In this document: positions 9,227-21,841 of the stretch, one piece after another
Layout of the letters: each line of letters opens with the position of its first letter
How positions within the stretch are numbered: the stretch's first letter is position 1
NCBI RefSeq assembly: GCF_958450345.1
Contig: NC_088782.1
Span: 99,168,358 to 99,232,357, forward strand
Length of the DNA stretch: 64,000 bases
Source: Calliphora vicina
Lineage: Eukaryota; Arthropoda; Insecta; Diptera; Calliphoridae
Direction: 5' to 3'
Translations under genes and position numbers: made by a program
The notes under the pieces: generated by a model
The model's input: the letters and a program-made list of their open reading frames with translations, nothing else
Database searches by the model: none
Told to the model about the DNA's origin: nothing

Positions 9227-11049
9227 AGGGTATACAAATATATTTAGACATATTTCAAAATATTTGGTTGTGGGACTTATGTGGGAGCTATGACCTATTA
9301 TGATTTGATTGTCATAAAATATTTTAACGTGATTTTTATGGACTTATATGGGTGCTGTGGGCAATTATGTACCGATATTCACAAAATTCAGTATTATGAT
9401 TTTTGAATACAAATTACTGATCTGTGTACTAATTTGGTTTAATATATGGAAGCTATAACCTATTATGGTCCTAAGTAGTTGAGGGCTATTTTTGTAGAAT
9501 TTCATATAAACAAGGCTATTAACAAAAGTGGACCTTATATGAGAGCTATGCCGAATTATGGACCAATATTTAAAAAATTTTGTAGCTCGATTCTTGGATA
9601 CAAATTACTGATCGGTGTAAAGTTTTGGTTCAGTATAGATTTTTTTGGATATTTGTGCAGGTTAATGTGTTTTCCTGAAGTAGTTCTTATATGGAGGCTA
9701 TGACCAATAATGGGCCTACCATCATAAAATTTGGTACATCGATTTTTGTATATATTGAATAAATTTGTTTTGAATTTCAACTTGTAACAAATTTATGAGG
9801 ATTTTAGTGATTTTCGGGAGTGGACCTTATATGGGAGCTATGGCTAAATATGGACCGATATTCAAAAAATTCAGAAGTATGATTACTGGATACAAATTAC
9901 TGACCTGTGCGTTATTTCATTTTAATATCGATATGTTTTAAATATTTTTTAAGGTTAATATCTTTTTCGGAAATGGGCCTTATAGGGGAGCTATGACCAA
10001 TTATCGGCCAATCTGCATACAATTTAGTACAGAGATTTCTATGTATATGAGTATTATTTTTGTCGAATTCTAGCACGATAAAGATATTTATAAGTGATTT
10101 AGGAGTACTTAACTGATTTTCGGAAGTGGACCTTATATGGGAGCTATGGTCAAATATGGACCGATATTCAAAAAATCCTGTAGTATGATTTCTAAGTATA
10201 AACTATGGACCTATGTAAACTTTTGTTTTGATATTGATATTTTTTAGGTATTTATGTAGATTATTGTGTTTTTCGGAAGTGGTCCTTATATGGGAGCTAT
10301 AACCAATTATCGGCCGATCTTCATAGAATTAGGTACAGCGATTTTGGTATATATGGGGACTATTTATGACGAATTTCAACTTAATAGCGTTATCTATAAG
10401 ACATTTGTGCTTATTTAAGTGATTTTCGGAAATAAACTTTATATGGAGGCTACGGTCAAATATGGGCCGATCCACAAAAAATTTTTTTAAGCACGTAACT
10501 TATTTCTCCTGAATTTTGTGTGGATACTGCAATTTTGTAGGCATTTACAGACCTAATAACCATATTTCGGGAAGAAATTTGTATGGGGGCTAGGAGAAAT
10601 CATAGACCGATTCTTATAATTTTCGCCAGAGTTAGTCCGTTTAACATAAAAATAACGTGTGTGCAATTTTATGGTATTATCTGCAATATATTTGCACAAA
10701 TAAGGAAAATTATGTTAAAATTATCAAGTTTTTTTTTAGGTTGTCTCACATTTTGGTTCATAACTCTGGTTCCACTGAACCGATTTTGCTGATTTTCAAT
10801 ACCAAACTGCTTAGGAGAACAATAAACATTTTTTTTGCAAGTCTACCAATTTTGTTTGCCTATTTTGGACGTGAGCGTGTTTTACACAGACAGACAGACG
10901 GACATGGCTCAATCGTCTTAGAATTTCATAAGGATCAATAATATATATACTTTGTTGGGTCTCAGATGAATATTTCTCAATGTTACAAACGGAATGACAA
11001 ACTTATATATACCCTCATTCACCACTTATGGTGGTGGAAGGTATAAAAA
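9227..11049 (+). mobile_element. DINE-like unit, subfamily A, with about 150-bp internal repeats
   Basis: It starts GGGTATACAAATATATTT directly after the previous unit. It contains a series of modules spaced about 150 bp apart, each with GTGGACCTTATATGGGAGCT, then ATGGNCAAATATGGACCGAT, near 9525, 9680, 9823, 9972, 10122, 10278 and 10435. Then come a conserved 3' domain, the GTCY tract at 10887-10903, the core ACATGGCTCAATCG, a TA run, and the end TGGTGGTGGAAGGTATAAAA. Several 60-95 codon frames arise from the modules and recur in other units with stops in different places, so they are not taken as genes. Confidence 0.78.
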
Positions 11050-12463
11050 TCGAATGAAAAATTTCGCAAAATCTCAAAAATGTCTATATAAATTAAATAC
11101 CAGCAAAAATTTTGTGAATTTTTGTAATGACAACTTGTTATTTCATGCATTATTTTGTAATGAGTGGTGGTTACCCAGCACATTATTTTATTTACTAGAA
11201 TATGTACTTATTTTTATACAGGTTGGTAATGAAGTTTTGCATTTAGCACAGCTATCTAGTGTGTTTGACTGGAAAACGGGAGGTTAGTTTTTTGTTCATA
11301 TCATATTCATTTATATGTTGATGTTAAGACTATTTTTAACTTGCAATAAAATAACTCGAACATGGAACAATGAGTTAGCAGCTTGACTATCAAACACAAG
11401 CAAATAATGTGACTGTTCGATTCCCACAGTGTTTTTTGTTTTTTTTTTAGCTACATATTCTTGTTGTGAATTTACTACTTATTTCTTAACTTATTGTAAG
11501 TACATTTGTAAGCTTGACCCATGCATTTTTTAAAAATTTCGAACAAAGGTAAGTAGTGTTTCAGTCAAATAATAAGTAGTTATGCATTGGCTCCAATATT
11601 ACTTGCTGGCTTACTAAGTAAATAAGGTTTTTGCTGGGATATTGTATAAGAGTTTGTCTTTTAAATCAATGAAAACACAATACTGTATAAACTTAATTAT
11701 GTGTTCAACCATAAAAACTAACCCATCAAAAATCAAACTTACATTCTACAAACCGTTTTAATTATCACATTTTGCGTGTTCAGGCCAATAATTCGTTTCA
11801 GCTTGAATTATTTTTACCAAAATTGCTTTATTTACTCACCATTTAATTTAATGTATAATAAATATGCGCATAATTTTGGTTCATATTATGTAATTATTCA
11901 TAAAACAATAAATCTATTGTTTCAAAATTCTGCTTTAAATTTACACCAACCTTTTCAGATAAAGACCTTCATGCAGCGCAACCAACATACATGTATTAAT
12001 TTATGGTTATTCAAATAACACATTCATTCATATGTACATACCGCTTAGATGGCCAACTGACGTAAATGAAATTTTAAATTCTGCTATTTTAAAAATTACA
12101 AGGGGTTTCAACAAAAAATATAATGAGAAATAAATTCGAGTTGGAAGAGTTTTTGAATTAAGGAAATATTGTTCTGCTATATTTTTATATGTTGCTCCTC
12201 ATTTTGACAAATTATGGCACAAATATCTATTATATAAAATTAAATAAAATAATATATCTCTTACAAAAAAGCCAGTTGTGTTAGTTGGCTATCTACCCGC
12301 CAATAGACTACACTATCATGAGTATGTAAAACATTGATACAAATTCAAAAATTCGTGTTAGTGTTCTACGTTTACCTCTCAAAACACATTTAACAAGTGT
12401 AATAAAACATATTGTTTTCACAACTGCATGGAAACAGTTTTTGACTATTTATAACGTAGTAAA
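11050..12463. other. Unassigned DNA; weak Pol III B-box-like motif
   Basis: No host gene or paired transposon ends were seen in these 1.4 kb. Near 11370-11435 the sequence has TTAGCAGCTTGACTATCAAA, then ACTGTTCGATTCCCACAGT, which resembles a tRNA T-arm and B box (GTTCGATTCC). The cloverleaf cannot be completed: the acceptor arm does not pair and the T-loop register is off. It may be a decayed tRNA-derived SINE or chance. Confidence 0.35.
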
Positions 12464-12745
12464 AAACAAGTAAGAGTACTATATTCGGCCGTGCCGAATC
12501 TTAAATACCCTCCACCTAAATATGATGGTATAAAAACTGAAATAATATAATAAATGTTAGAAAGACTAGTTTACGCGGAAGATATTTTATTTCAAATGTA
12601 CAAAAAATTGTATCTAATTCTGCAATTTATAACTGAAATTCCTATTAGAACGTATGAAATTTAACAATTTATATACTTAATAATTAGTTAATACGTTTGG
12701 ATCAACATTTTTCCCTTTTAACCTCAAGTGAAGAAACAGAGTATA
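12464..12745 (+). mobile_element. Short DINE-like unit, subfamily A (first of a tandem pair)
   Basis: It has the same 280-bp form as 4981-5262: AAACAAGTAAGAGTACTATA, the perfect hairpin ATTCGGC...GCCGAAT with a 3-base loop, CCCTCCACC, and the end AAGAAACAGAGTATAAAA. The following unit begins at once. Confidence 0.75.
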
Positions 12746-13029
12746 AAACAAGTAAGAGTACTATATTCGGCCGTGCCGAATCTTAAATACCCTCCACCTA
12801 AATATGATGGTATAAAAGCTGAAATAATATAACAATTGTTAGTAAGACTAATTTACGCAGAACATATTTTATTTCAGATGTACAAACAATTGTTTCTAAT
12901 TCAGCAATTTATAACTAAAATTCCTGTTTGAACGTATGAATTTTAACAATTTATATACTTTATAATTATTAAATACGTTTGGATCAACATTTTTCCCTTT
13001 TAACATCAAGTGAAGAAACAGAGTATAAA
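12746..13029 (+). mobile_element. Short DINE-like unit, subfamily A (second of a tandem pair)
   Basis: It repeats the previous unit with scattered substitutions, such as GTTAGTAAGACTAATTTACG where its neighbour has AGAAAGACTAGTTTACG. It ends in GAGTATAAAA and is followed directly by a long unit that starts GGGTATACAAATATATTT. Confidence 0.75.
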
Positions 13030-14400
13030 AAAGGGTATACAAATATATTTAGACAAATTTCAAAATATTTGGTTGTGGGACTTATGTGGGAGCTATGACC
13101 TATTATCGTTCGATTGTCATAAAATATTTTAACGTGATTTTTATGTATTTATATGAGAGCTGTGGCCAATTATGGACCAATATTCACAAAATTCAGTATT
13201 ATGATTTTTGAATACAAATTACTGATCTGTGTACTATTTTGGTTTAATATATTAATGCTATGACCTATTATGGTCCTAAGTATTTAAGGGCTAATTTTGT
13301 AGAATTTCATATAAACATCGGTATTAACAAGAGTGGACCTTATATGGGAGCTATGCCGAATTATGGACTAATATTTAAAAAATCTTGTAGTACGATTCTT
13401 GGATACAAATTACTGATCGGTGTACAATTTTGGTTCAGTATAGATTTTTATGGATATTTGCGCAGGTTAATGTGTTTTCCTGAAGTGGTTCTTATATGGA
13501 GGTTATGACCAATAATGGGCCTATCCTCATAAAGTTTGGTACATCGATTTTTGTATATATTGTATAAATTTGTTTCGAATTTCAAGCTGATAACTATAGT
13601 TGTAACAAATTTATGAAGATTTTAGTGATTTTCGGGAGTGGACCTTATATGGGAGCTATGGTTAAATATGGACCGATATTCAAAAAATTCAGAAGTATGA
13701 TTACTGAATACAAATTACTGACCTGTGCGTTATTTCATTTTGATATCGATATGTTTTAAATATTTTTTAAGGTTAATATCTTTTTCGGAAATGGGCCTTA
13801 TAGGGGAGCTATGACCAATTATAGGCCAATCTGCGTAAAATTTAGTACAGTGATTTCTATGTATATGGGTATTATTTTTGTCGAATTTTAGCGTGATAAA
13901 GATATTTATAAGAGATTTATGAGTGCTTAACTGATTTTCGGAAGTGGACCTTATATGGGAGCTATGGTCAAATATGGACCGATATTCACAAAATCCTGTA
14001 GTATGATTTCTAAGTATAAATTATGGATCTATGTAAAATTTTGTTTTGATATTGATATTTTTTAGATATTTATGTAGATTATTGTGTTTTTCGGAAGTGG
14101 TCCTTATGGTTCCACTGAACCGATTTTGCTGATTTTCAATACCAAACTGCTTAGGAGAACAGTAAATATTTTTTTTGCAAGTCTACCAATTTTGTTTGCC
14201 TATTTTGGACGTGAGCGTGTTTTACACAGACAGACAGACGGACAGACAGACGGATATGGCTCAATCGACTTAGAATTTCATAAGGATCAATAATATATAT
14301 ACTTTGTTGGGTCTCAGATGAATATTTCTTATTGTTACACACGGAATGACAAACTTATATATACCCTCATTCACCACTTATGGTGGTGGAGGGTATAAAA
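13030..14400 (+). mobile_element. DINE-like long unit, tandem array member 1
   Basis: It opens with AAGGGTATACAAATATATTT, carries about six 150-bp TATGGGAGCTATG modules, and then jumps at about 14106 straight from a module (TGGTCCTTATG) into the 3' domain (GTTCCACTGAACCG). The segment normally in between is missing, so this is an internal deletion. The GTCY tract lies at 14227-14253. The end is TGGTGGTGGAGGGTATAAAA. Non-coding. Confidence 0.78.
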
Positions 14401-16271
14401 AGGGTATACAAATATATTTGGTCAAATTTCAAAATATTTGGTTGTGGGACTTTTATGGGAGCTATGACCTGTTATGTATTGATTGTCATAAACGTGATTT
14501 TAACGTGATTTTTATGGACTTATATGGGTGCTGTGGCCAATTGTGTACCGATATTCACAAAATTCAGTATTATGATTTTTGAATACAAATTACTGATAAG
14601 TGTACTATTTTGATTCAATATATGGAAGCTATGACCTATTATAGTCCTAAGTATATGAGGCCTATTTTTATAGAATTTCATATAAACAACGCTATTAACA
14701 AAAGTGGACCTTATATAGGAGCTATGCCGAATTATGGATGAATATTTAAAAAATCTTGTAGCTCGATTCTTGGATACAAATTACTGATCGGTGTAAAATT
14801 TTGGTTCAGTACAGATTTTTTTTGGATATTTGTGCAGGTTAATGTGTTTTCCTGAAAATGTTCTTATATGGAGGCTATGACCAATAATGGGCCTACCATC
14901 ATAAAATTTGGTACATCGATTTTTGTATATATTGAATAAATTTGTTTCGAATTTCAACCTGATAACTATATTTGTAACAAATTTATGAGGATTTTAGTGA
15001 GTTTCGGGAGTGGACCTTATATGAGAGCTATAGTTAAATATGGACCGATATTCAACAAATTCAGAAGTATGATTACTGGATACAAATTACTGACCTGTGC
15101 GTTATTTCATTTTGATATCGATATGTTTTAAATATTTTTTAAGGTTAATATCTTTTTCGAAAATGGGCCTTATAGGGGAGCTATGACCAATTATCGGCCA
15201 ATCTACATATAATTTAGTACAGTGATTTCTATGTATATGAGTACTATTTTTGTCGAATTTTAGCATGATAAAGATATTTATAAGAGATTTATGAGTACTT
15301 AACTGATTTTTGGAAGTGGACCTTATATGGGAGCTATGGTCAAATATGGACCGATTTTCACAAAATCCTGTAGTATGATTTCTAAGTATAAATTATGGAT
15401 CTATGTAAAATTTTGTTTTGATATTGATATTTTTTAGATATTTATGTAGGTTAATGTGTTTTTTGGAAGTGGTGCTTATATGGGAGCTATAACCAATTAT
15501 GGGCCGATCTTCATAGAATTAGGTACAGCGATTTTGGTATATATGGGGACTATTTATGGCGAATTTCAACTTAATAGCGATATTTATAAGACGTTTATGC
15601 TAATTTAAGTGATTTTCGGAAATGAACTTTATATGGGGGCTACGGTCAAATGTGGGCCGATCCACAAAAAATTTGGGGTTGTAATTTTTTTAAGCACGAA
15701 ACTTATTTTTCCTGAATTTTGTGTGGATACTGCAATTTTGTAGGCATTTACAGACCATATAACCATATTTCGGGAAGAAATTTGTATGGGGGCTAGGAGA
15801 AATCATGGACCGATTCTTATAATTTTCGCCAGAGTTAGTCCCTTTAACATAAAAATAACGTGTGTACAATTTTATGGTATTATCTGCAATATATTTTCAC
15901 AAATAACGAAAACTATGTTAAAATTATCAAGTTTTTTTTTAGGTTGTCTCACATTTTGGTTCACAACTCTGGTTCCACTGAACCGATTTTGCTGATTTTC
16001 AATACCAAACTGCTTAGGAGAACAATAAACATTTTTTTTGTAAGTTTACCAATTTTGTTTGCCTATTTTGGACGTGAGCGTGTTTTACACAGACAGACAG
16101 ACAGACAGACGGACAGACAGACGGACATGGCTCAATCGACTTAGAATTTCATAAGGATCAATAATATATATACTTTGTTGGGTCTCAGATGAATATTTCT
16201 CAATGTTACACACGGAATGACAAACTTATATATACCCTCATTCACCACTTATGGTGGTGGAGGGTATAAAA
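14401..16271 (+). mobile_element. DINE-like long unit, tandem array member 2
   Basis: This is a full-length long unit joined head-to-tail to its neighbours at GTATAAAA/AGGGTATAC junctions. It has about eight 150-bp modules, then ATTTCGGGAAGAAATTTGTA, then the 3' domain from about 15950, and the longest GTCY tract of the array at 16090-16127. Next come the core and TA run and the GGGTATAAAA end. Closely similar to 9227-11049. Confidence 0.8.
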
Positions 16272-18102
16272 AGGGTATACAAATATATTTAGACCAATTT
16301 CAAAATATTTGGTTGTGGGACTTATGTGGGAGCTATGACCTATTATGATTCGATTGTCGTAAAATATTTTTACGTGATTTTTATGTATTTATATGAGAGC
16401 TGTGTCCAATTATCGACCAATATTCAAAAAATTCAGTATTATGATTTTTGAATACAAATTACTGATCTGTGTACTATTTTGGTTTAATATATTGATGCTA
16501 TGACCCATTATGGTCGCAAGTATTTGAAGGCTATTTTTGTAGAATTTCATATAAACAATGCTATTAACAAGAGTGAACTATGCCGAATTATGGACCAATA
16601 TTTAAAAAATCGTGTAGTACGATTCTTGGATACAAATTACTGATCGGTGTAAAATTTTGGTTCAGTATAGATTTTTATGGATATTTGTGCAGGTTAATGT
16701 GTTTTCCTGAAATGGTTCTTATATGGATTTTATGACCAATTATGGGCCTATCATCATATAATTTGGAACATCGACTTTTGTATATATTGAATAAATTTGT
16801 TTTGAATTTCAACCTGATAACTATATTTGTAGGAAATTTATGAGGATTTTAGTGATTTCCGGGAGTGGACCTTATATGGGAGCTATGGTTAAATATGGAC
16901 CGATATTCACAAAATCCAGAAGTATGATTACTGGATACAAATTACTGATCTGTGCGTAATTTCATTTTGATATCGATATGTTTTTAAGGTTAATATCTTT
17001 TTTCCGAAATGAGCCTTGTAGGGGAGCTATGACCAATTATAGGCCAATCTGCATAAAATTGGGTACAGTGATATCTATATATATGAGTATAATTTTTGTC
17101 GAATTTTAGCATGATAAATGTATTTATAAGAAATTTATGAGTACTTAACTGATTTTTGGAAGTGGACCATATATGGGAGCTATGGTCAAATATGGACCGA
17201 TATTCACAAAATCCAGTAGTATGATTTCTAATTATAAATTACGGATCTGTTTGAAATTTTGTTTTGATATTGATATTTTTTAGATATTTATGTAGGTTAT
17301 TGTGTTTTTCGGAAGTGGTCCTTATATGGGACCTATAACCAATTATCGGCCGATCTTCATAGAATTAGGTACATCGATTTTGGTATATATGGGGATTATT
17401 TATGTCGAATTTCAACTTGTTACCGGCATTTGTAAGACATTTATGCTTATTTAAGAGATTTTCGGAAGTGTACTTTATATGGGGGCTATGGCCAAATATG
17501 GGCCGATCCACGAACAATTTTGCAATATAATTTTTTTTACCACGAAACATATTTTTGCTGAATTTTATATGGATAGTCCTATTCTGTAGGCATTTATAGA
17601 CCATAGAACCATATTTCGGGAAGATATTTGTATGGGGGCTAGGAGAAATCTTGGACCGATTCTTATAATTTTCACCAGAGTTACTCCCTTTATCATAAAA
17701 GTAACGAGTACAAAATTGTATGATATTAGCTGGAATATATTTACAAAAAATGTCCAAAAATATGTGAATATTATCAATTTTTTTTTGAGGTTGTCCCACA
17801 TTTTAATTTATAACTTTGGTTCCACTGTACCGATTTTGCTGATTTTCAATACCAAACTGCTTAGGACAATAATAAACATTTTTCTTGCAACTCTACTAAG
17901 TTTGTTTGCGTATTTTGGACGTGAGCGTGTTTTACACAGACGGACAGACAGACGGACATGGCTCAATCGTCTTAGAATTTCATAAGGATCAATAATATAT
18001 ATACTTTGTTGGGTCTCGTATGAATATTTCTCAATGTTACACACGGAATGACAAACTTATATATACCCTCATTCACCACTTATGGTGGTGGAGGGTATAA
18101 AA
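16272..18102 (+). mobile_element. DINE-like long unit, tandem array member 3
   Basis: Same organisation as the previous unit but more diverged: about eight modules, one missing its GTGGACCTTATATGGGAG half near 16570, a shorter GTCY tract at 17937-17957, and a complete end at 18102. A 117-codon frame at 17632-17985 covers the conserved 3' domain. Equivalent frames in sister units have different ends, so it is treated as chance openness. Confidence 0.78.
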
Positions 18103-18347
18103 ATATTTTACATAATTAGAAAAGTTGATTGTATATATAGCACAATTTCAATTTAAATCTAGGCATCCTAACTTAAACCTGAAATTGACTTTACTGAACC
18201 CTTGGTTACATTGCTCAAGAGGCTAGAGACTAAAATATTAAAAAAATGCTTAAAATTCCAACACTTCTGTGTTCCTAAATTCGCATGGAGCAAATGTACT
18301 TCCATGTAATAGTTATGTTAACGAATCAACGTACACATACACAATTG
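18103..18347. other. Spacer, nothing recognised
   Basis: AT-rich non-coding DNA between the DINE array and a Helitron-type element. No repeat ends or coding motif seen. Confidence 0.4.
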
Positions 18348-18807
18348 TCTATCTATTTATATAAAAATGGATGTTTGTATATATGTGGGTTTGTGTGTAT
18401 GTTCCAAATGAAGTCAAACCGATTTTTTGTTGATGAAATTTTCAGCGAACCTGCAGAATAGCCTGGCGGGTAACACTGTAAAGTCAGATTTTTGGTCTGC
18501 GGATGGACGTGACATAATAAATTTTTTACATTATACAGCTAATGCCATCTATATACATAAAATACGGATGGACCAATTTTGATGAAATTTTCAGAGAATC
18601 ATCAGAATTACCCAGCGTGTTACACTGTGTAGTCAGATTTTTGATATTCGGTCTGTGGGCGGAGGGTGGTGTAAAAATCAAATTTCTACATTATACCGCT
18701 AATGCCCTATATTTCATAATGGATGTCCGACACTCTATATTGAGGTCGATATTCAATATAAAACAGATGTTTTCTAAAGGCCAGCAACGCGGACCGGGTT
18801 CAGCTAG
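18348..18807 (+). mobile_element. Non-autonomous Helitron
   Basis: The start TCTATCTATTTATATAAAAA followed by TGGATGTTTGTATATATG is the usual 5' start of insect Helitrons. The end GGACCGGGTTCAGCTAG followed by T fits the CTRR-T rule. Two internal copies of a module (GATGAAATTTTCAG, then GTAACACTGT or GTTACACTGT, then AGTCAGATTTTTG) lie at about 18434 and 18580. No Rep/helicase is present. The 5' boundary is approximate because the flanking A is not clear. The 91-codon frame at 18542-18817 runs through the terminus and is not a gene. Confidence 0.7.
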
Positions 18808-19923
18808 TATATTATAATAGTTCAAATAGTGTTATCAGTTTAGAACTTTTTGTTTGAAACTCAACAAAAATTTGTTTAAACTATCATAATATATTAGGAT
18901 ATTAGACAATGTGAATAAATAGTAGACCCCAAATATAAGTTTATATTGAATTATGTGATTTTAGTTACAGGTAAAATATAACATGATCATGTCGCAGCAT
19001 GATCAAACTCGTTTTATGTATAAATGGAAAACAATTGGGTTTTTGTGTTTAATATTAATGCAAACCTGTATTCAAAGTATATTTTAAATAAGGTCTAGAC
19101 CATGCAAAGCCTTAAAATACAATTGGGGGATTCAAACGGTCTTCTATTAAGTCATATTGTCATAATGTCCTATAATATTAATTTAGATTAATCAATTTTT
19201 TGTTGTGTTTCAAACCTTAGAAAGTGATTCTGAGGTTTTTTTGCACAAAAGAAAGCTTTGGTATTTAATTTTGGTATTAAAGGAAATTTAAAAATTATAT
19301 TTTTCTTTTAAACAATGTTTTAAAGCAAAATTTCCATACAAATTTTGATTTTAAAACGTTGTTTAAATTTGAAATTTGTTTATGAATACGGCCTTATGAA
19401 TTTAATATTGTTTTTATGATTTCGAAATAAAAAGTGAAGAGATTATTTTCAAACGCGGCTTTCTTTTATTGATATCAGATACATTGCGCCGAGCCTGGAT
19501 TGAAAATGATTGCGACTAACGGAGGGTTAAGAGCTTAGTGGGATATGAGTGGGATATCTATCAAAATAACTGAGCTGCAGAGACACCAAAATAGTATATC
19601 CAAAGACTAGAAGCCAATCGCTCCCGAATGGCTCGATCAAGAGATATAATCGATTTAAAGTTGGGACATTATAGTACAATAAGTATGATGACTACAGGAA
19701 TCACAAGGACGCACAGAGGGATTTTGGTGTTAAAAATCCTATTTTTTCGACCACTCAATTTCAAAAATCTAATACTTCAGTTTTGTAGAGAAATGTTTAA
19801 AGATGAAATGTGCATTTATAGTTTGAAGAAAAATTGCATTTTTTTTTAAATTTAAGTAAAGTCCATGCAAGAGCGTTAAGCAAAAATTAACTTATATTTT
19901 CATGCTATGTAGTGATTTATATA
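18808..19923. other. Unassigned DNA, no gene recognised
   Basis: Intergenic, AT-rich. A TCATATTGTCATAATGTCCT block at 19153 recurs at 22993, so it belongs to some repeat. The stretch 19480-19700 is less AT-rich and carries a 73-codon frame (19628-19849) in which I recognise no domain, although MARSRDIIDLKLGHY has the look of a degraded helix-turn-helix transposase. No transposon ends could be paired. Confidence 0.4.
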
Positions 19924-20025
19924 CAGTGGGGAGCTCAAATGAGTACATGTTTCTATTTTGTGCACTTCTTATGTAATAAAAATAAAACTAATAAAGCAAA
20001 TCCAAAAATTTTTTCTGTCATTCAA

Positions 20026-20294
20026 TAAGATTGAACTCAAGACATTGAGCTGATAACTGCATTAATAAGAAATTTTTCTAGGAACACCATTCTTTACGAT
20101 TTTTGACGTGTGCATCCTATTGAAAAATTACTTCTTCTGCAGGATTTCCTCTTTTGTACACAAAAACGTGATGATGAGACTACAAAATCGGTATGGTGAG
20201 TCTGCAAAATACGCAGATGGTATTCTTTTCCCATTATTTCATTGATTCTTTGCATTGGTCCAAGGTGGCACCATATAAAGCAACCCCATATCAT
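20026..20294 (-). pseudogene. Tc1 transposase fragment, inverted part
   Basis: Minus-strand frame MIWGCFIWCHLGPMQRINEI continues into MGKEYHLRILQTHHTDF. This matches the Tc1 motif in which V-W-G-C-F-S-W-x-G-x-G-P precedes I-x-G-x-M. After that it carries the same QQD-region DNA as the plus-strand copy, with an 11-bp deletion, and loses frame. The block is an internal inversion or duplication inside the transposon. Confidence 0.7.
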
Positions 20295-20339
20295 TACCGT
20301 GTTTTACTGTTTCCTTACTGTGTCACCAATTTTGAAAAA

Positions 20340-20900
20340 ATCGGCGAAATAATGAGTTAAGAAGACTATCTGCGTGTATTGAAGACTAATCATACCGAAT
20401 TTATAGACTTGCCATTCCGATTTTGTAGATAAGAGCGCCAATCATGTCGAATAAGTTATTTTACAGCAGGACGACGAATTAAAGCACTCATGAAAAACTT
20501 TGAAAAATGGATTAGTGAGCAAAATTTCTACCGAAATAGTGTCCAGTTCGATATACCGACCTGAATACGTAATCATCTTTGTATTTTTCACATTCATCTT
20601 TTGACTTTGTAGATTATAATGCTTATCTTGCAGAAGAAGTAATTTTTCAATAGGATGGTGACCCAATACACACGTCAAAAATCGTAAAGAATGGTATTCC
20701 TAGAAAAATGTCTTATTAATGCAGTTATTAGCTCAATGTCCTGAGTTCAATCCTATTGAGAATTTTTGGTGAATCGTGAATTGGCGGTTGAAACAATACC
20801 GATTAACTTCTACCAATTTGTACGAGCTTTAGCAGAGAATTGAGCACGAGAGAGAGAGTATTCCAAAAAAAGTTAATGAAAAATTTATAGAAAATATGCC
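20340..20900 (+). pseudogene. Tc1 transposase fragment, C-terminal catalytic half
   Basis: Fragments in shifted frames include DYLRVLKTNHTEF, then LQQDDELKHS, then NFEKWISEQNF near 20460-20540. A second DGDPIHTSKIVKN block follows near 20650-20690, and then AQCPEFNPIENFW (with a stop where W is normal), NWRLKQYRLTSTNLYEL and QRIEHERESIPKKV to about 20900. The QQD aspartate and the glutamate of NPIENFW fit the second and third catalytic positions of a DD34E transposase. The QQD region is present twice, a sign of rearrangement. Confidence 0.78.
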
Positions 20901-21195
20901 AATGCGTGTAAAATTTTATTTACGTAATAAAGGATTTTGAAATTTTTTTTAAAAAATGCAATTCTTCCCTAAAGTTATTGTGGGGTGCAAAATTGAGTAC
21001 ATGCGAGTTATTTTAGTTTTGTCTGTTTTTTATTTAGAACTGGATGTTTTTTGTTTTGAATTGTAATTCATTTTGTTACATATTAAACATAAAATAAATG
21101 ACAGAAAAAATTTTTGGATTTGCTTTATTAGTTTTATTTTTATTCCATAAGAAGTGCACAAAATAGAAACATGTACTCATTTCAGCTCCCCACTG

Positions 21196-21841
21196 TAGGT
21201 ATAATTTTCGTATTATTAGGAATTACCTTTAACATATATGAAAAATATAGAATTTCTCTATAAATTAAAAAAAATTATGGGTATATCATAATCCGTTAAG
21301 ATATGATAAGATATGCCCAAATCTACAAGCCTCTAAAAATTATTTTATTTTTGATTTTCCATGGAAAAAAAATATTGTAGCTCCACTTTCCCCCAAGCTG
21401 TCTTGTTTAGATTAAAAGAAAATAGTTTTCGGAAGTTTTCGGAACAGAATGAAAACTTAAAATTTTTTGTCAAATGATAAACGAAATATCCAAAAAAAAT
21501 TTATCTATGTGTGGGTTTCGTGGGCTTTAGGCGTGACAGATTTTATTGAAACTCGGTGTTCTTTTTTTGTTTCAGAAAATGTATGTACCAATTTTCTAGT
21601 TGTTTGCTTGGATAGGATTGTATGGGCGTTGGGCGTGGACGATTTTAATAAAATTTAATTTTTTCTTAATATAGAATGATATGGATAATCCTCGGTGACA
21701 AATTTCAATGCTTACGACTACTCCTTATAATTTTTGCACAAAAATGTATGAAACCATCCCTCTGTGGGATGTACAAACTTTGTTTACATTGCAGCGTTTT
21801 AAAGTTCCCTAAGAAATGTCACTAATTATTGAGTCACCTGA
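21196..21841. other. Spacer with repeat fragments, possibly the 5' part of a Helitron
   Basis: No gene recognised. The stretch 21490-21660 has a GTGGGTTTCGTGGGCTTTAG and GTATGGGCGTTGGGCGTGGA pair (the widespread dipteran GTGGGCGTGG motif). Downstream lies Helitron-derived coding DNA, so part of this may belong to that element; its 5' end was not found. Confidence 0.35.

Larger units (their letters stand above)
19924..21195. mobile_element. Tc1-like transposon with 99-bp inverted termini, internally rearranged
   Basis: The left terminus 19924-20022 (CAGTGGGGAGCTCAAATGAG...) and the right terminus 21097-21195 are complementary over about 99 bp with only a few differences. TA flanks both (19922-19923, 21196-21197). 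The interior (about 1.07 kb) holds transposase segments in both orientations: a block at about 20026-20294 on the minus strand repeats sequence found on the plus strand at about 20340-20760. The ends look complete but the coding region is scrambled. Confidence 0.88.

Noticed and set aside
11360..11440. A functional tRNA gene
   Set aside because: Only the T-arm-like part fits. No acceptor stem pairing and no proper anticodon arm could be built.
9479..18044. Many 60-144 codon frames in the DINE units, some conserved between copies (for example MGARRNHGPILIIFARVSPF)
   Set aside because: Sister units carry the same DNA with stops and frameshifts at different points and no third-position bias is evident. 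The similarity is explained by repeat descent. Proteins contain no recognisable domain.
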